A DNA stretch of 52,898 nucleotides, taken from assembly GCA_964543935.1 (NCBI GenBank), contig CAZJAK010000007.1:1-52898 (forward strand), given 5' to 3'. Position numbers and translations under genes: made by a program. Of this stretch, positions 1-8,320 are shown piece by piece. Below the pieces are notes generated by a model. That model was not told where the DNA came from. It saw nothing but the letters and a program-made list of their open reading frames with translations, and searched no databases. Every line of letters begins with the position of its first letter. The stretch's first letter is position 1. The DNA is from JAAYDK01 sp964543935 (GTDB lineage: Bacteria > Spirochaetota > Spirochaetia > Sphaerochaetales > Sphaerochaetaceae).

Positions 1-43
1 CATGCGTCTTTTAGTAGTGTCTGACATCAAGTTCCACCTAGCT

Positions 44-73
44 GGAGGTCCGGGCTTCAGTAGCCCGGCCTCC
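44..73 (-). terminator. GC-rich hairpin after the sugar-binding-protein gene
   Basis: A 12-bp, GC-rich stem with one bulged T and a 5-nt loop lies about 20 nt beyond the stop codon of the leftward binding-protein gene. It probably ends or stabilises that transcript. No run of U follows it on the minus strand, so it is not a classical intrinsic terminator. The remaining bases 1-43 show nothing recognisable. Confidence 0.45.
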
Positions 74-93
74 CCATCAACTCCATGGGATGT

Positions 94-1467
94 TTAGCGA
101 TTAGTTGCGTTGTACAATTGGAATGATTCATTGATCGTGGCGCACATCTCGGCTATGGCCTGTTTCACAGGCACTCCACTCATGACGGCCTCAAGGCAGG
201 TGGCCCCGGCTGGGCTGTACACATTGTTGGTTGCTGTGAAAGCGTAGAAAGCGCTGTTATCGGCTTTCTGCAGCTCTTGGATGAGAATCTTGATATAAGC
301 ATTTTCAGGTTGGTTGATGAATTCCTGATATTCCGCGGAGTTATAAATCTCATCATAGAGAGGCAGATAGCCGGTCATCTTGTTCCAACGCAATTGAACG
401 CTCGGCGAAGTGAAATATTTGATGAACTCCCAGGCACCTGCCTGTTCTTCCTTGCAGCCGTTGTCAACGATGAAGAAACCATTGCCCGAAGCACAGTAAC
501 CGGTTTGCCTGCCTTTTGCTGTCACCGAGAACATCGGTACGAAACCATACGTGGATCCATTGGCTTTTGCGGCAGCGTCTACATTCGCCCTGTACGAGTT
601 GGTCGTGACGATCATGGCGAGCTCACCCCGGCCCAAAGCTGGGATCAAGTCGTCCTTGATTTTAGCTCCGAATGGAAACACGTACCCCTTTTTTGCAAGA
701 TCTGCCCAGGCAGTGTAATAACGTGTCACGATGTCAGCAAAGCCGTTGCTATTGTCATCATACAAACACTTGGTAGGAAGACCAGTTGTCCCGTTATTAT
801 TGTCTGTGCAATAGAATCCCTCGCGTGCAAAGGCATAGTTGGCCCATATTCCCGAATGTTCTTCAGTAATCGCATATTTTGCATAACCGCCTTCGACTAT
901 CTTGGCGGCTGCATCATGGATGGCATCCATGGTGCGCAGCGTGTACGGATCGATCCCAGCTGCTTTGAACACATCTGCATTATAGAAAAATCCAGCAAGG
1001 GATTGCCCCAAAGGATAACCGATGAGCCTACCGTTCAAGCCATAGGTGGCGACGAGGTTACCGTACAGGTTCGTCTTGTAACTCGGGTCGGCATCCATGA
1101 AATCTTGCACCATCTTCACCATACCTGAATGCAGGTAAGAACCGACGGTTTCCGAGGAGCTGTTGCACATGGCGGGAAGGCTTGCTTGTTCCGTAGCCTG
1201 CATTTTCGCCAGTTGGTCGTAGTAGCCTCCATTCATCTCTTTTACGACAAAGTACTTGGTCTGTGATTCATTGAATTCGGCAATAATTTTTTCGAAAAAA
1301 GCGGCGCTATCTCCCGTGTAGGGACACCAGAACATTACTTCTATGCGCCCGTCTTTTGTCAACGTCGGTGCAATCCCCTTTTCAACGACCTCTTCCTTTG
1401 TACCGGTGGCAAACATGCTCCCGATTGCCAGAAGAGCGATTAAGACCATGAGAGTGAATTTTTTCAT
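94..1467 (-). CDS. Sugar ABC transporter substrate-binding protein
   Basis: Exported solute-binding protein of the family 1 (MalE/UgpB-like) type, 457 residues, normal for the family. The first ~21 residues form a signal peptide with a Lys pair and a Leu/Ile/Ala core, ending near FATG before a TKEE stretch. This is the style seen in Sphaerochaeta binding proteins and may be a relaxed spirochaetal lipobox-like or ordinary cleavage site. The ATG is preceded by a strong AGGAGAAGGAG. It is the last gene of a three-gene operon, 57 nt after the second permease. It should capture a carbohydrate outside the cytoplasmic membrane and deliver it to the two permeases. The substrate cannot be read from sequence; the divergent DeoR regulator favours a sugar or sugar derivative. 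Confidence 0.9.
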   Translation of the reverse strand: MKKFTLMVLIALLAIGSMFATGTKEEVVEKGIAPTLTKDGRIEVMFWCPYTGDSAAFFEKIIAEFNESQTKYFVVKEMNGGYYDQLAKMQATEQASLPAMCNSSSETVGSYLHSGMVKMVQDFMDADPSYKTNLYGNLVATYGLNGRLIGYPLGQSLAGFFYNADVFKAAGIDPYTLRTMDAIHDAAAKIVEGGYAKYAITEEHSGIWANYAFAREGFYCTDNNNGTTGLPTKCLYDDNSNGFADIVTRYYTAWADLAKKGYVFPFGAKIKDDLIPALGRGELAMIVTTNSYRANVDAAAKANGSTYGFVPMFSVTAKGRQTGYCASGNGFFIVDNGCKEEQAGAWEFIKYFTSPSVQLRWNKMTGYLPLYDEIYNSAEYQEFINQPENAYIKILIQELQKADNSAFYAFTATNNVYSPAGATCLEAVMSGVPVKQAIAEMCATINESFQLYNATNR

Positions 1468-1524
1468 ATCTCCTTCTCCTTTTTACCGGTTCACAGCCGG
1501 TGATACACACAACCTGATCGAACT

Positions 1525-2388
1525 TCAACCTTTGACAGCGCCGGCCGTCATCCCCTTGACCAAATATTTTTGCCCAATGATGAACACCAAGATAGCCGGA
1601 AGAATGCAGAGCGATGCACCTGCCAAGATATGGGGAGTCTTGCCGGCCTCTCCCCCTTCCAGCATTGCCATGCCAAGCTGTATGGTCCTCATACTGTCTT
1701 TATTCGTTACCAATAACGGCCAGAAATAGCGGTTGTAGATGGAGATGAACTCATAGATCGCCAATGAAGCCAATGACGGTACGGAGAGGGGGACGGCAAC
1801 CTTGAAAAAGTAACCCATGTCGGAGCATCCATCGATTTCTGCTGCATCTTTGAGTTCTTTGGGCAGAGTCAAATAGAATTGCCGCAACAAGAAAATCCCC
1901 ATCCCTCCGACTAAGTAGGGGAGAGCCATTCCGATGTGGGTATCGGTAAGCTTCCAGTGTTGGATTTGGATGTAATTCGTGATGATTACCACATCGCCGG
2001 GGATCATCATGGTAGCCAAGATGATCGTGAACAAGACCCTCTTGAGGGGGAATTCAAAGAAGACAAAGGCAAATCCAGCGAGGCTGCAAATCGTCAGCTG
2101 GCATATGATGACGATTCCACATTGGATGAGCGTATTCACCAAATACGTACCGATAGGAATCATCTTCGCCACCCAGATGAAGTTCTCCAAAGTTGGATTT
2201 TTTGGCAGGAACTGCAAACCGGTCGTTCCCATGAGTTCTTCATTGGTCTTGAGGGCGTAAGAGACACAAATGAGTATCGGCAGTGTGATGACCAAGCCAA
2301 GGAGTATCTTCAGAGTATATCCTGTCCATACATGTATCTGTCTTGTAAGGTGACTTTTTCTGGTGATTGCGTTCATCATGTTTGTCAT
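1525..2388 (-). CDS. Sugar ABC transporter permease, MalG type
   Basis: Integral membrane permease of the carbohydrate uptake CUT1 class, 287 residues with about six membrane segments. The EAA loop that contacts the ATPase is visible as ELKDAAEIDGCSDMGYF around residues 177-193, with the conserved Gly and a following P. The start overlaps the stop of the upstream permease by one base (TGATG), indicating translational coupling. It pairs with the MalF-type permease to form the channel served by the binding protein downstream. No ATP-binding subunit is encoded here, so a shared MsmX/UgpC-like ATPase elsewhere in the genome is inferred. Confidence 0.93.
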   Translation of the reverse strand: MTNMMNAITRKSHLTRQIHVWTGYTLKILLGLVITLPILICVSYALKTNEELMGTTGLQFLPKNPTLENFIWVAKMIPIGTYLVNTLIQCGIVIICQLTICSLAGFAFVFFEFPLKRVLFTIILATMMIPGDVVIITNYIQIQHWKLTDTHIGMALPYLVGGMGIFLLRQFYLTLPKELKDAAEIDGCSDMGYFFKVAVPLSVPSLASLAIYEFISIYNRYFWPLLVTNKDSMRTIQLGMAMLEGGEAGKTPHILAGASLCILPAILVFIIGQKYLVKGMTAGAVKG

Positions 2389-3287
2389 CAGTAGAATACC
2401 GTCCTTGACTCAAAGGCATTCTGTATGCGGGTCACAATGAAAATGACCAAGAACAATAAGATGGCTTGAACACAAGCCGTCTCGTAGCGGTTGTTCATGA
2501 TCGCATTCTTATACATGCTATAGATCAACGTGTTCGTTGCGTTGTTCGGCCCTCCGTCAGTCAGCAGTTTGATCTGAGTGAAAGCTTTGAACGAGTTCGA
2601 GATGTTGAGGAACACCACAAAGAATATTTGAGGCGAAGCCAACGGGATGAGGATGTTGAAGGTCTTCCTGATCGGCCCTGCACCATCCAAAGTGGCGCTT
2701 TCAAGCAACTCCTCCGGAACATTCCTGAAACCAACCAATAGGAAAATGTAACTTGCCCCGATACTCAGCCAGACAGTGACGATCGCTACAGCAAACAGAG
2801 CCCAATTCGGGTCCTGAAGCCAAGCGATGTCTGTACCGATCAACTTGTTGAGAACGCCGTTTTCTTTGCGCATCATGAAGATGAAAATCGATGAAGCTGG
2901 CGCGGATGCCACCGCCATCGGAAGTGAATACATGACCTCGTAGAGGCGCCCGCCCCTTTCCCTTGAGGCGCTGACAAGCGACAGGAACATCGCGGCAACC
3001 AAGGTCCCGACACCGATCAGCAGGGCGAACCTGAATGTGTTGCCCATGATCTTTCCAAACAATGCTCCCGTAACTACGCGGATGTAGTTGGAAAATCCAA
3101 CCCATTCCACAAAGTTGCCTTTTTTATCGGTAAACGAGAATGAAAGGAAAATAGTTTTAAAGAATGGCCAGAAAGTGAAGAGGGTGAATAACGTGAAAGC
3201 CGGTAGCAACAGCAGATACGGTGTGATTTTCACAGACCTTTTGTGCCGATACCCCATTATGGATGTCTGTTTGCCCATTCGTTCCAT
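2388..3287 (-). CDS. Sugar ABC transporter permease, MalF type
   Basis: First gene of the transporter operon, encoding a CUT1 permease of 299 residues if started at the ATG ending at base 3287. That start is 12 nt after a GGAAGGAG motif. An in-frame extension to 3386 exists but would add 33 residues unlike family members and lacks a good ribosome-binding site. A hydrophobic segment (LLLLPAFTLFTLFTF) follows a short basic N-terminus. The EAA motif is visible as ELLESATLDGAGPIRKTF, followed by I-P-L. It forms the heterodimeric channel with the MalG-type partner. Confidence 0.9.
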   Translation of the reverse strand: MERMGKQTSIMGYRHKRSVKITPYLLLLPAFTLFTLFTFWPFFKTIFLSFSFTDKKGNFVEWVGFSNYIRVVTGALFGKIMGNTFRFALLIGVGTLVAAMFLSLVSASRERGGRLYEVMYSLPMAVASAPASSIFIFMMRKENGVLNKLIGTDIAWLQDPNWALFAVAIVTVWLSIGASYIFLLVGFRNVPEELLESATLDGAGPIRKTFNILIPLASPQIFFVVFLNISNSFKAFTQIKLLTDGGPNNATNTLIYSMYKNAIMNNRYETACVQAILLFLVIFIVTRIQNAFESRTVFY

Positions 3288-3492
3288 TTCGGAATGACAC
3301 TCCTTCCTACTTGAAATCAACGCATGGTTTTTTGGAGAAGTCAACATATAAATATGGTTTTTCCACATTTTTTGTGGATTCACCAAATAGATGAGGATTG
3401 ATTTTTCCCTGCAACGAGCCGATACTTCAATCGAGCTCTTGCAATAGTGAGATACTTAATGCAATTTTGAAATGAATGAGGATTATTGCTGA
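3288..3492. promoter_or_regulatory. Divergent control region between the sugar transporter and deoR-type gene
   Basis: AT-richer 205-bp intergenic region serving both divergent units. Three structures are seen. A perfect inverted repeat TCCACA-N5-TGTGGA lies at 3362-3378. GATACTT occurs twice, at 3421-3427 and 3451-3457, exactly 30 nt apart. TGCAAT occurs at 3440-3445 and 3460-3465, 20 nt apart. The helical phasing of the direct repeats makes them candidates for the DeoR-type repressor encoded immediately to the right. I could not pick a convincing -35/-10 pair for either direction. Confidence 0.45.
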
Positions 3493-4272
3493 ATGACAGC
3501 CAATGAAAGACAAAAAATTATTGTCAACACCCTGAAGACCCGCGGTGGAATCATAAAGGTCAATGAAATAGCGAGGCAATTCGATGTGTCCAATGAGACC
3601 GCCCGCCGGGACATTGAATATTTGAAAGAGCAAGGCTTGTTGACACGGGTGTACGGTGGAGCGATTCTATCCAACAATTATAACCAGAAGCATTTCCCCT
3701 TGAACCGGGACAATATCGATGTAGAAAAAAAGACAGCCATCGCCAGAGCTGCAGCAGCCATGGTCAAGGACGGTGAGAGTATTTTCGTCGGTATCGGCAG
3801 CACGATGTTGCAGTTGGTGCGCAGCCTCAAACACTTGAACGAGCTTACCGTGATTACACCCAGCCTGCCCGTCGCCATGGAATTGATCAATACTTCTTTT
3901 AGGATCATAGTCCTCGGAGGAATTCTCGATTCTAATGAGCTTGATCTTTCCGGCCCGTTGACGTTGAACAACATGGACTACTTCCATGTGAATAAAGCCT
4001 TTTTGGGCGCTGGTGGCGTGACGATCGAATCGGGCGTCTCCGACTACAGCCCCAACGGATATGGCCGCCATGCGAAGATGAGCCGTTGCGCTGACTCGAC
4101 CATATTAGTCGCACAAAGCGATAAGTTCGGAAAGGATGCACTTTCCATCGAGATGCCAATTACCCAAGTTGACACCATCATCACGGACGACAGGCTCCCC
4201 CAAGGACTGGAAAGCGCAATCCGGGAAACCGGCAAGGAGCTGATTCTCGTCCCTTTGGATGAGAAGGCGTGA
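3493..4272 (+). CDS. DeoR-family transcriptional regulator
   Basis: Cytoplasmic DNA-binding regulator of 259 residues, the usual length. Residues 6-57 form the DeoR winged helix-turn-helix, including the signature around VSNETARRDIEYLKEQG and a following RVYGGA. The rest is the sugar-phosphate-sensing DeoRC domain, with a GSTMLQL-like phosphate-binding segment near residue 99. The ATG at 3493 follows GAGG with good spacing. Divergent placement from the sugar ABC operon implies that it controls that operon, most likely as a repressor released by a phosphorylated sugar. That role is inferred from context. Confidence 0.93.
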   Translation: MTANERQKIIVNTLKTRGGIIKVNEIARQFDVSNETARRDIEYLKEQGLLTRVYGGAILSNNYNQKHFPLNRDNIDVEKKTAIARAAAAMVKDGESIFVGIGSTMLQLVRSLKHLNELTVITPSLPVAMELINTSFRIIVLGGILDSNELDLSGPLTLNNMDYFHVNKAFLGAGGVTIESGVSDYSPNGYGRHAKMSRCADSTILVAQSDKFGKDALSIEMPITQVDTIITDDRLPQGLESAIRETGKELILVPLDEKA

Positions 4273-4356
4273 TAAAGGCGTTTGCCATTACGGAGCATGG
4301 TGACGATTCACCCATGCAGGACGACATCCAGGCTAAAACAACAACCTTGATTTGGA

Positions 4357-4385
4357 TTGATACCTGATGCTGTTTGCCCGATAAT
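4357..4385 (+). promoter_or_regulatory. Sigma-70-type promoter for the UMP-kinase-like gene
   Basis: TTGATA (4357-4362) and GATAAT (4380-4385), each one base from consensus, are separated by exactly 17 nt. Transcription would start near 4392, about 22 nt before the ATG at 4414. Confidence 0.6.
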
Positions 4386-4413
4386 CTGCTACTCTAGCGA
4401 TGGAGGACATCAC

Positions 4414-5103
4414 ATGGCGGATACAATCGTGCTTTCCCTCGGGGGATCGATCATCGCCCCCGATTCAGTGGACCATGTTTTTCTACAACGTTTCAAACAA
4501 GCAGTCGAAGATTTTTTGGCTGCCCATCCCGATACCAGGCTCATCCTCACCACTGGCGGCGGAGCTCCTGCCCGCACCTATCAAAACGCCTACCGCACCA
4601 TCGTCCCCCACAGCGATCCCGAGACCCAAGATTGGCTGGGCATCGCCGCCACCCGCTTGAATGCCGCATTGGTCAAAGCCATCTTTGCTTCACATTGCAG
4701 CGATCCGGTAGTGGTCGATCCAACCGCTCCACTGGATTTCACCGGCAGGATATTGGTCGCTGCCGGATGGAAACCGGGCTTTTCCACCGACACCGATGCG
4801 GTGTTGTTGGCCAAGCGCTTCGGAGCCAAGACCTTGGTCAATCTCTCCAACATCGCCAAGGTCTACAGCGCCGACCCGCGCATCGACAAGACGGCCGTGC
4901 CCATCGACACGATAAGCTGGGTCGATTTCCGGAGCATGGTCGGGGACAGTTGGACACCGGGCAAGAACGTTCCGTTCGACCCGGTCGCCTCCCGTCATGC
5001 CCAAGAGTTCGGCTTGCAGGTAATCTGCGCCGACGGGCGCGACATTCCCAACACAATCGCGATCTTGGAGGGAAAACATTTCAACGGGACTGTCATTGGT
5101 TGA
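4414..5103 (+). CDS. UMP kinase-like protein (amino acid kinase family)
   Basis: Protein of 229 residues in the amino-acid-kinase fold. The N-terminal phosphate loop reads SLGGSIIAPD and a second glycine motif reads TTGGGAPARTY. The short length and loop style resemble the archaeal/spirochaetal type of uridylate kinase, which phosphorylates UMP to UDP, more than the common bacterial PyrH. The ATG at 4414 has GGAGG 8 nt upstream and is preferred over an in-frame start at 4357, which lies inside the predicted promoter. The gene is convergent with the radical SAM gene and overlaps it by 11 nt. Assignment to UMP rather than another small substrate is an inference. Confidence 0.75.
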   Translation: MADTIVLSLGGSIIAPDSVDHVFLQRFKQAVEDFLAAHPDTRLILTTGGGAPARTYQNAYRTIVPHSDPETQDWLGIAATRLNAALVKAIFASHCSDPVVVDPTAPLDFTGRILVAAGWKPGFSTDTDAVLLAKRFGAKTLVNLSNIAKVYSADPRIDKTAVPIDTISWVDFRSMVGDSWTPGKNVPFDPVASRHAQEFGLQVICADGRDIPNTIAILEGKHFNGTVIG

Positions 5104-6067
5104 ACCGGCGCATAGCTAAAAAACTCTGCAAAGGATCGGCAAAGGTCGCTGGAAACGGATTGTCGCGGGTGAAATCGGGAATCCACGGGATGTTGTCGGC
5201 CAACTCTTGGACAAAGCCATGCTCGATCCCCACTGTCTCCAAAAGCTGCATGAGTTCATCGTACTCTCCCTCGGTGATGGCCGGCAAAGCATCATTGCCC
5301 TCGGGGGGGACGAACTGCACCATCAACGACAACCACGCATGCCGCTTGGCCTTGGCGGCGAACCACATCAGGAACTCTTTTGTCGCGGATAGCTCGCCTG
5401 GGAACACGAGGTGACGGATCAGGATGCCATGCAACACCCCGTCATCATCCAATCTGGTCCTGCGCCGTCTAGCGAACATCCAATCCATCAACGGCCCGAT
5501 ATGCTCGACATACCGCTTCGTACCGCAAAATGTGGCTGCGACTGCGGCATCGAGGGTTTTCACATCCACCAAATAGAGGTCGACAAACGGATCGATCAAT
5601 TCCATGGCCCGAGGTGTTTCGAAACCCGAGGAGTTCCACACCATCGGCACGGTCAAGCCGCTCTCGCGCGCAAGGACCATCGCTTCGACAATCGAGGGAA
5701 TGAAATGGGTGCCGGTCACCATGTTGATATTGGCCGCCCCCATGGCCTGCAGGTCCACCATCAAACGGGCGAATGTAGCGGCTGAAACCGTCACGGCCTC
5801 TTCAAAGCGGCCCCTGCGGCTGATCTGGCAATTCTGGCAGTAGGCGCAATGGAGCGGACAGCCGGTGAAAAACACTGTCCCTGAGCCACGCCGCGCGACC
5901 AACGGTGGCTCCTCGCCGCGATGCAGACCCATCCATGCGATACGCATCGCCGGGCCCTCGCCGCAGATTCCAAGGTTACCAGCCATGCGGTCCACGGAAC
6001 ATGCATGCGGACACAGACGGCATGCTCTATATTCTTCAGGATAGGTTTCTCCTCGTTGCTCAGGCAT
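5093..6067 (-). CDS. Radical SAM protein, PflX (COG1313) type
   Basis: Radical S-adenosylmethionine protein of 324 residues resembling the uncharacterised PflX family, related to pyruvate formate-lyase activases. The radical SAM cluster motif CxxxCxxC is seen as CPLHCAYC near residue 75, after an FFTGC lead. An extra N-terminal cysteine group (CRLCPHAC, followed by GICG) is typical of COG1313. The ATG follows AAGGGAG. It is divergent from the patatin gene, with only 32 nt between starts, and convergent with the UMP-kinase-like gene. The substrate is unknown; no glycyl radical enzyme is encoded nearby. Confidence 0.85.
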   Translation of the reverse strand: MPEQRGETYPEEYRACRLCPHACSVDRMAGNLGICGEGPAMRIAWMGLHRGEEPPLVARRGSGTVFFTGCPLHCAYCQNCQISRRGRFEEAVTVSAATFARLMVDLQAMGAANINMVTGTHFIPSIVEAMVLARESGLTVPMVWNSSGFETPRAMELIDPFVDLYLVDVKTLDAAVAATFCGTKRYVEHIGPLMDWMFARRRRTRLDDDGVLHGILIRHLVFPGELSATKEFLMWFAAKAKRHAWLSLMVQFVPPEGNDALPAITEGEYDELMQLLETVGIEHGFVQELADNIPWIPDFTRDNPFPATFADPLQSFLAMRRFNQ

Positions 6068-6099
6068 CGGCTCCCTTGACCTCCGGCGCCAAATATACC

Positions 6100-7272
6100 A
6101 TGTTATTGGACATGGGACTATGGGAATACCTCAAGGGCCGGCAGGAACGCCGACTAGGTGAAGACCGCTACATCCTGTGTCTGGACGGCGGAGGGATGCG
6201 CGGCATCGTTGCCGCTACCATCCTGCACGACATTGAACAAAAGCTCTTCTCACTCGGCGACGACCGACCGTTGTACTCCCACTTCGATCTTATCGCCGGT
6301 ACGTCCACCGGCGGCCTGATCGCTTTGGCCCTCAGCGCTCCGAGCAGCCCGACCTCATTGATCGTTCAGCAACCGCGAGCACACCAACAGGAGCAGAATC
6401 CCTCCCGCCACCGCCTGCGCAAAGGATTCGACGATGTCTATCCGGGACCCGACATCAAGAGCATTGTCGAGCTGTACCTGCGCTGGGGCAAGGTGATTTT
6501 TCCCAAGACCAACTCGCTGTTGCAATTGAACTTCATCGGACAGCTGTTCAACCAGAAATACGATGATTCCTCCTTCACTTCATTGTTGCGCAAGCTCTTC
6601 GGCGACATGAACATGGAGGATGCGCTTGTCCCCACGATGGTGGTCACCTACGATTGCCGCAACGACCGGCCTTATCTGATCTCAAGCTATGGCAAACCAG
6701 AGATGCCCATGCGGATCGCCGCCCGGGCCACCTCGGCCGCCCCCACCTATTTTGCCCCGTCGTTGTATGATGACGAGCAGACTGGCCAACGGATGACCTT
6801 GATCGATGGCGGCGTAGTGGCCAACAACCCGGTCTTGTATGCCTACATGGAAGCCAAACGGCTCTACCCCGAGGCCAAACGGTTCCATGTGCTGTCGGTC
6901 AGCACCGCCGCCGCCCCCTATAAACTGGAACTGGACAGCTTCGGCAACGGGGTGATCGGGTGGCTCGACCCGGCCAAGGGGACACCGATCTACCGGGTGT
7001 ACGCCTCATCGCAGATGAACACGTCCAACGACATGGCTTCGATGCTGCCCGATCTGGAATATGTGCGCATCCACGGCGATCTGGGCAAGAATGTCAAATT
7101 GGATGAAACCGACCCGGGTATGTTATCAACCATGATCGAACGAGCCCATGCCATCTCCACCGCGCACGAGAGTCAGATTTCCGATTTTTGCAGCCGTCTG
7201 GCTCTGCGCCCATCGTGCATGTCGCGCCGACCGCGTGCTTCGACCGCCTTGGCCAGTGCACTCGGTGATTGA
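6100..7272 (+). CDS. Patatin-like phospholipase
   Basis: Predicted cytoplasmic acyl hydrolase of about 390 residues. The oxyanion loop DGGGMRG (residues 29-35), the nucleophile elbow GTSTGG with Ser69 and the catalytic Asp236 in DGGVVANNP are all present, so the Ser-Asp dyad is intact. Such proteins release fatty acids from membrane lipids, with possible roles in lipid turnover. The ATG at 6100 (alternative at 6112) is chosen because earlier in-frame codons fall inside the divergent radical SAM gene; no strong ribosome-binding site is visible, so the start is uncertain. The next gene begins within 3 nt of its stop, suggesting co-transcription. Confidence 0.88.
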   Translation: MLLDMGLWEYLKGRQERRLGEDRYILCLDGGGMRGIVAATILHDIEQKLFSLGDDRPLYSHFDLIAGTSTGGLIALALSAPSSPTSLIVQQPRAHQQEQNPSRHRLRKGFDDVYPGPDIKSIVELYLRWGKVIFPKTNSLLQLNFIGQLFNQKYDDSSFTSLLRKLFGDMNMEDALVPTMVVTYDCRNDRPYLISSYGKPEMPMRIAARATSAAPTYFAPSLYDDEQTGQRMTLIDGGVVANNPVLYAYMEAKRLYPEAKRFHVLSVSTAAAPYKLELDSFGNGVIGWLDPAKGTPIYRVYASSQMNTSNDMASMLPDLEYVRIHGDLGKNVKLDETDPGMLSTMIERAHAISTAHESQISDFCSRLALRPSCMSRRPRASTALASALGD

Positions 7273-7274
7273 CG

Positions 7275-7673
7275 ATGAACCACATCAAGCAGCAACGACT
7301 GGAAGATACGCTGCGCGCGCTATGCGAAGAGTTGGACCACCACCTCGAGGACCTGTATGGAGAACGCTATCCGCTGCACCCCAACCGCCTTCCCCGCGGC
7401 AGGGCTTCCAGCGTGTTCTATGATGGTCTGTTCAGCGCGGGAACGATGTTCACCCTCGGTTACGGCAGCAAAGCCGGCCGCGGCTATATCGTCGACATCG
7501 ACATCCGCACGCTCTCCAAAGTGGCGCCCGAGGACCGCTTGGAAATTGAAACCGAGGCGATCAGATTCATCGAAGAGCGTCTGCCGATTCATTTCCCTGA
7601 GCGAGAACTCAAGGTGGCCAAGGACGGCACTGTCTACAAAATCGTGGGGGATTTCTCGCTAGGAACTGTCTAG
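7275..7673 (+). CDS. Conserved small protein of unknown function
   Basis: Protein of 132 residues, predicted soluble, with no motif I can name. It is rich in charged residues and has a probable alpha/beta fold: an N-terminal helical part, a central glycine-rich strand pair around TLGYGSKAGRGYIVDIDIRT, and a C-terminal acidic helix followed by a strand-rich end. The ATG at 7275 overlaps the end of the patatin region closely (patatin stop at 7270-7272), so the two are probably translated from one message. A TTG six bases upstream is an alternative start. It converges with the nucleosidase gene and overlaps it by 4 nt. Confidence 0.75.
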   Translation: MNHIKQQRLEDTLRALCEELDHHLEDLYGERYPLHPNRLPRGRASSVFYDGLFSAGTMFTLGYGSKAGRGYIVDIDIRTLSKVAPEDRLEIETEAIRFIEERLPIHFPERELKVAKDGTVYKIVGDFSLGTV

Positions 7674-8320
7674 CAGTTGCCCATGCGTGTCGCGATAGCC
7701 CACAAATCGGCCGAAGCTTGTGAAAGGAACTTCGCATACGATCGTGGCCGGTGTCCCGCAGCCGTATCGGAGACACACCTGACGATCGCCCACGGAATTC
7801 CGAACGCCTGTGCCGCTGCAGCAAAGGCATGGCTTTCCATGTCGACCGCAATCACATGGAGTTCCTCGGTCAGAAACGGCATCGCCGCACAATCGGAAGC
7901 CAGCAAGAACCGGTCGGAGGTGCCGACCGCCGCATGTTCGAATACCCGTGCAGGCATGCTGTGGCGATCGAACGAAGCCGGCAGGCAATCCCATGCGGTG
8001 GTCAACACTCCAGTGGCCGCTTTGTGTGCATCGGGTAAAAATCCCCGCGGCAAACCAAACCTTCTTAAGTCCACATCATACTGCACGCACGAGCCGACCA
8101 GGAGGACGTCCCCGATGGCCAAGGAGGGATCGATGGCTTTGCAGGTTCCAATGCCGATGAGCATCGTGGCATTTGTTTGTGCGATGAGTTTGCTGGTCTG
8201 AACAGCGGCATTGACCTGCCCCACCCCGGTGCAAGCCCACCTCCACGCAGGTTCGGCCAAAAGAGGATCGGCCAGTGCTGCTTGCAGCTCATCCAAGCTT
8301 GACGCTACCAAGGCAATCAT
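7670..8320 (-). CDS. Purine nucleoside phosphorylase/MTA-SAH nucleosidase-like hydrolase
   Basis: Protein of 216 residues in the PNP_UDP_1 fold. Hallmarks are CTGVGQVNAA near the N-terminus and the substrate-binding VDMESHA followed by a conserved IVRCVSD near the C-terminus. Likely reactions are cleavage of methylthioadenosine or S-adenosylhomocysteine (salvage of methyl-cycle by-products) or a related nucleoside such as futalosine; the sequence alone does not decide. The ATG at 8318-8320 overlaps the stop of the kinase gene as ATGA and has GAGG 10 nt upstream, so it is translationally coupled to that gene. A longer frame to 8491 merely runs back inside the kinase gene. Confidence 0.8.
   Translation of the reverse strand: MIALVASSLDELQAALADPLLAEPAWRWACTGVGQVNAAVQTSKLIAQTNATMLIGIGTCKAIDPSLAIGDVLLVGSCVQYDVDLRRFGLPRGFLPDAHKAATGVLTTAWDCLPASFDRHSMPARVFEHAAVGTSDRFLLASDCAAMPFLTEELHVIAVDMESHAFAAAAQAFGIPWAIVRCVSDTAAGHRPRSYAKFLSQASADLWAIATRMGNC

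Noticed and set aside
277..1128. 283-codon plus-strand frame opposite the binding-protein gene
   Set aside because: No ribosome-binding site or family; the minus-strand gene is complete.
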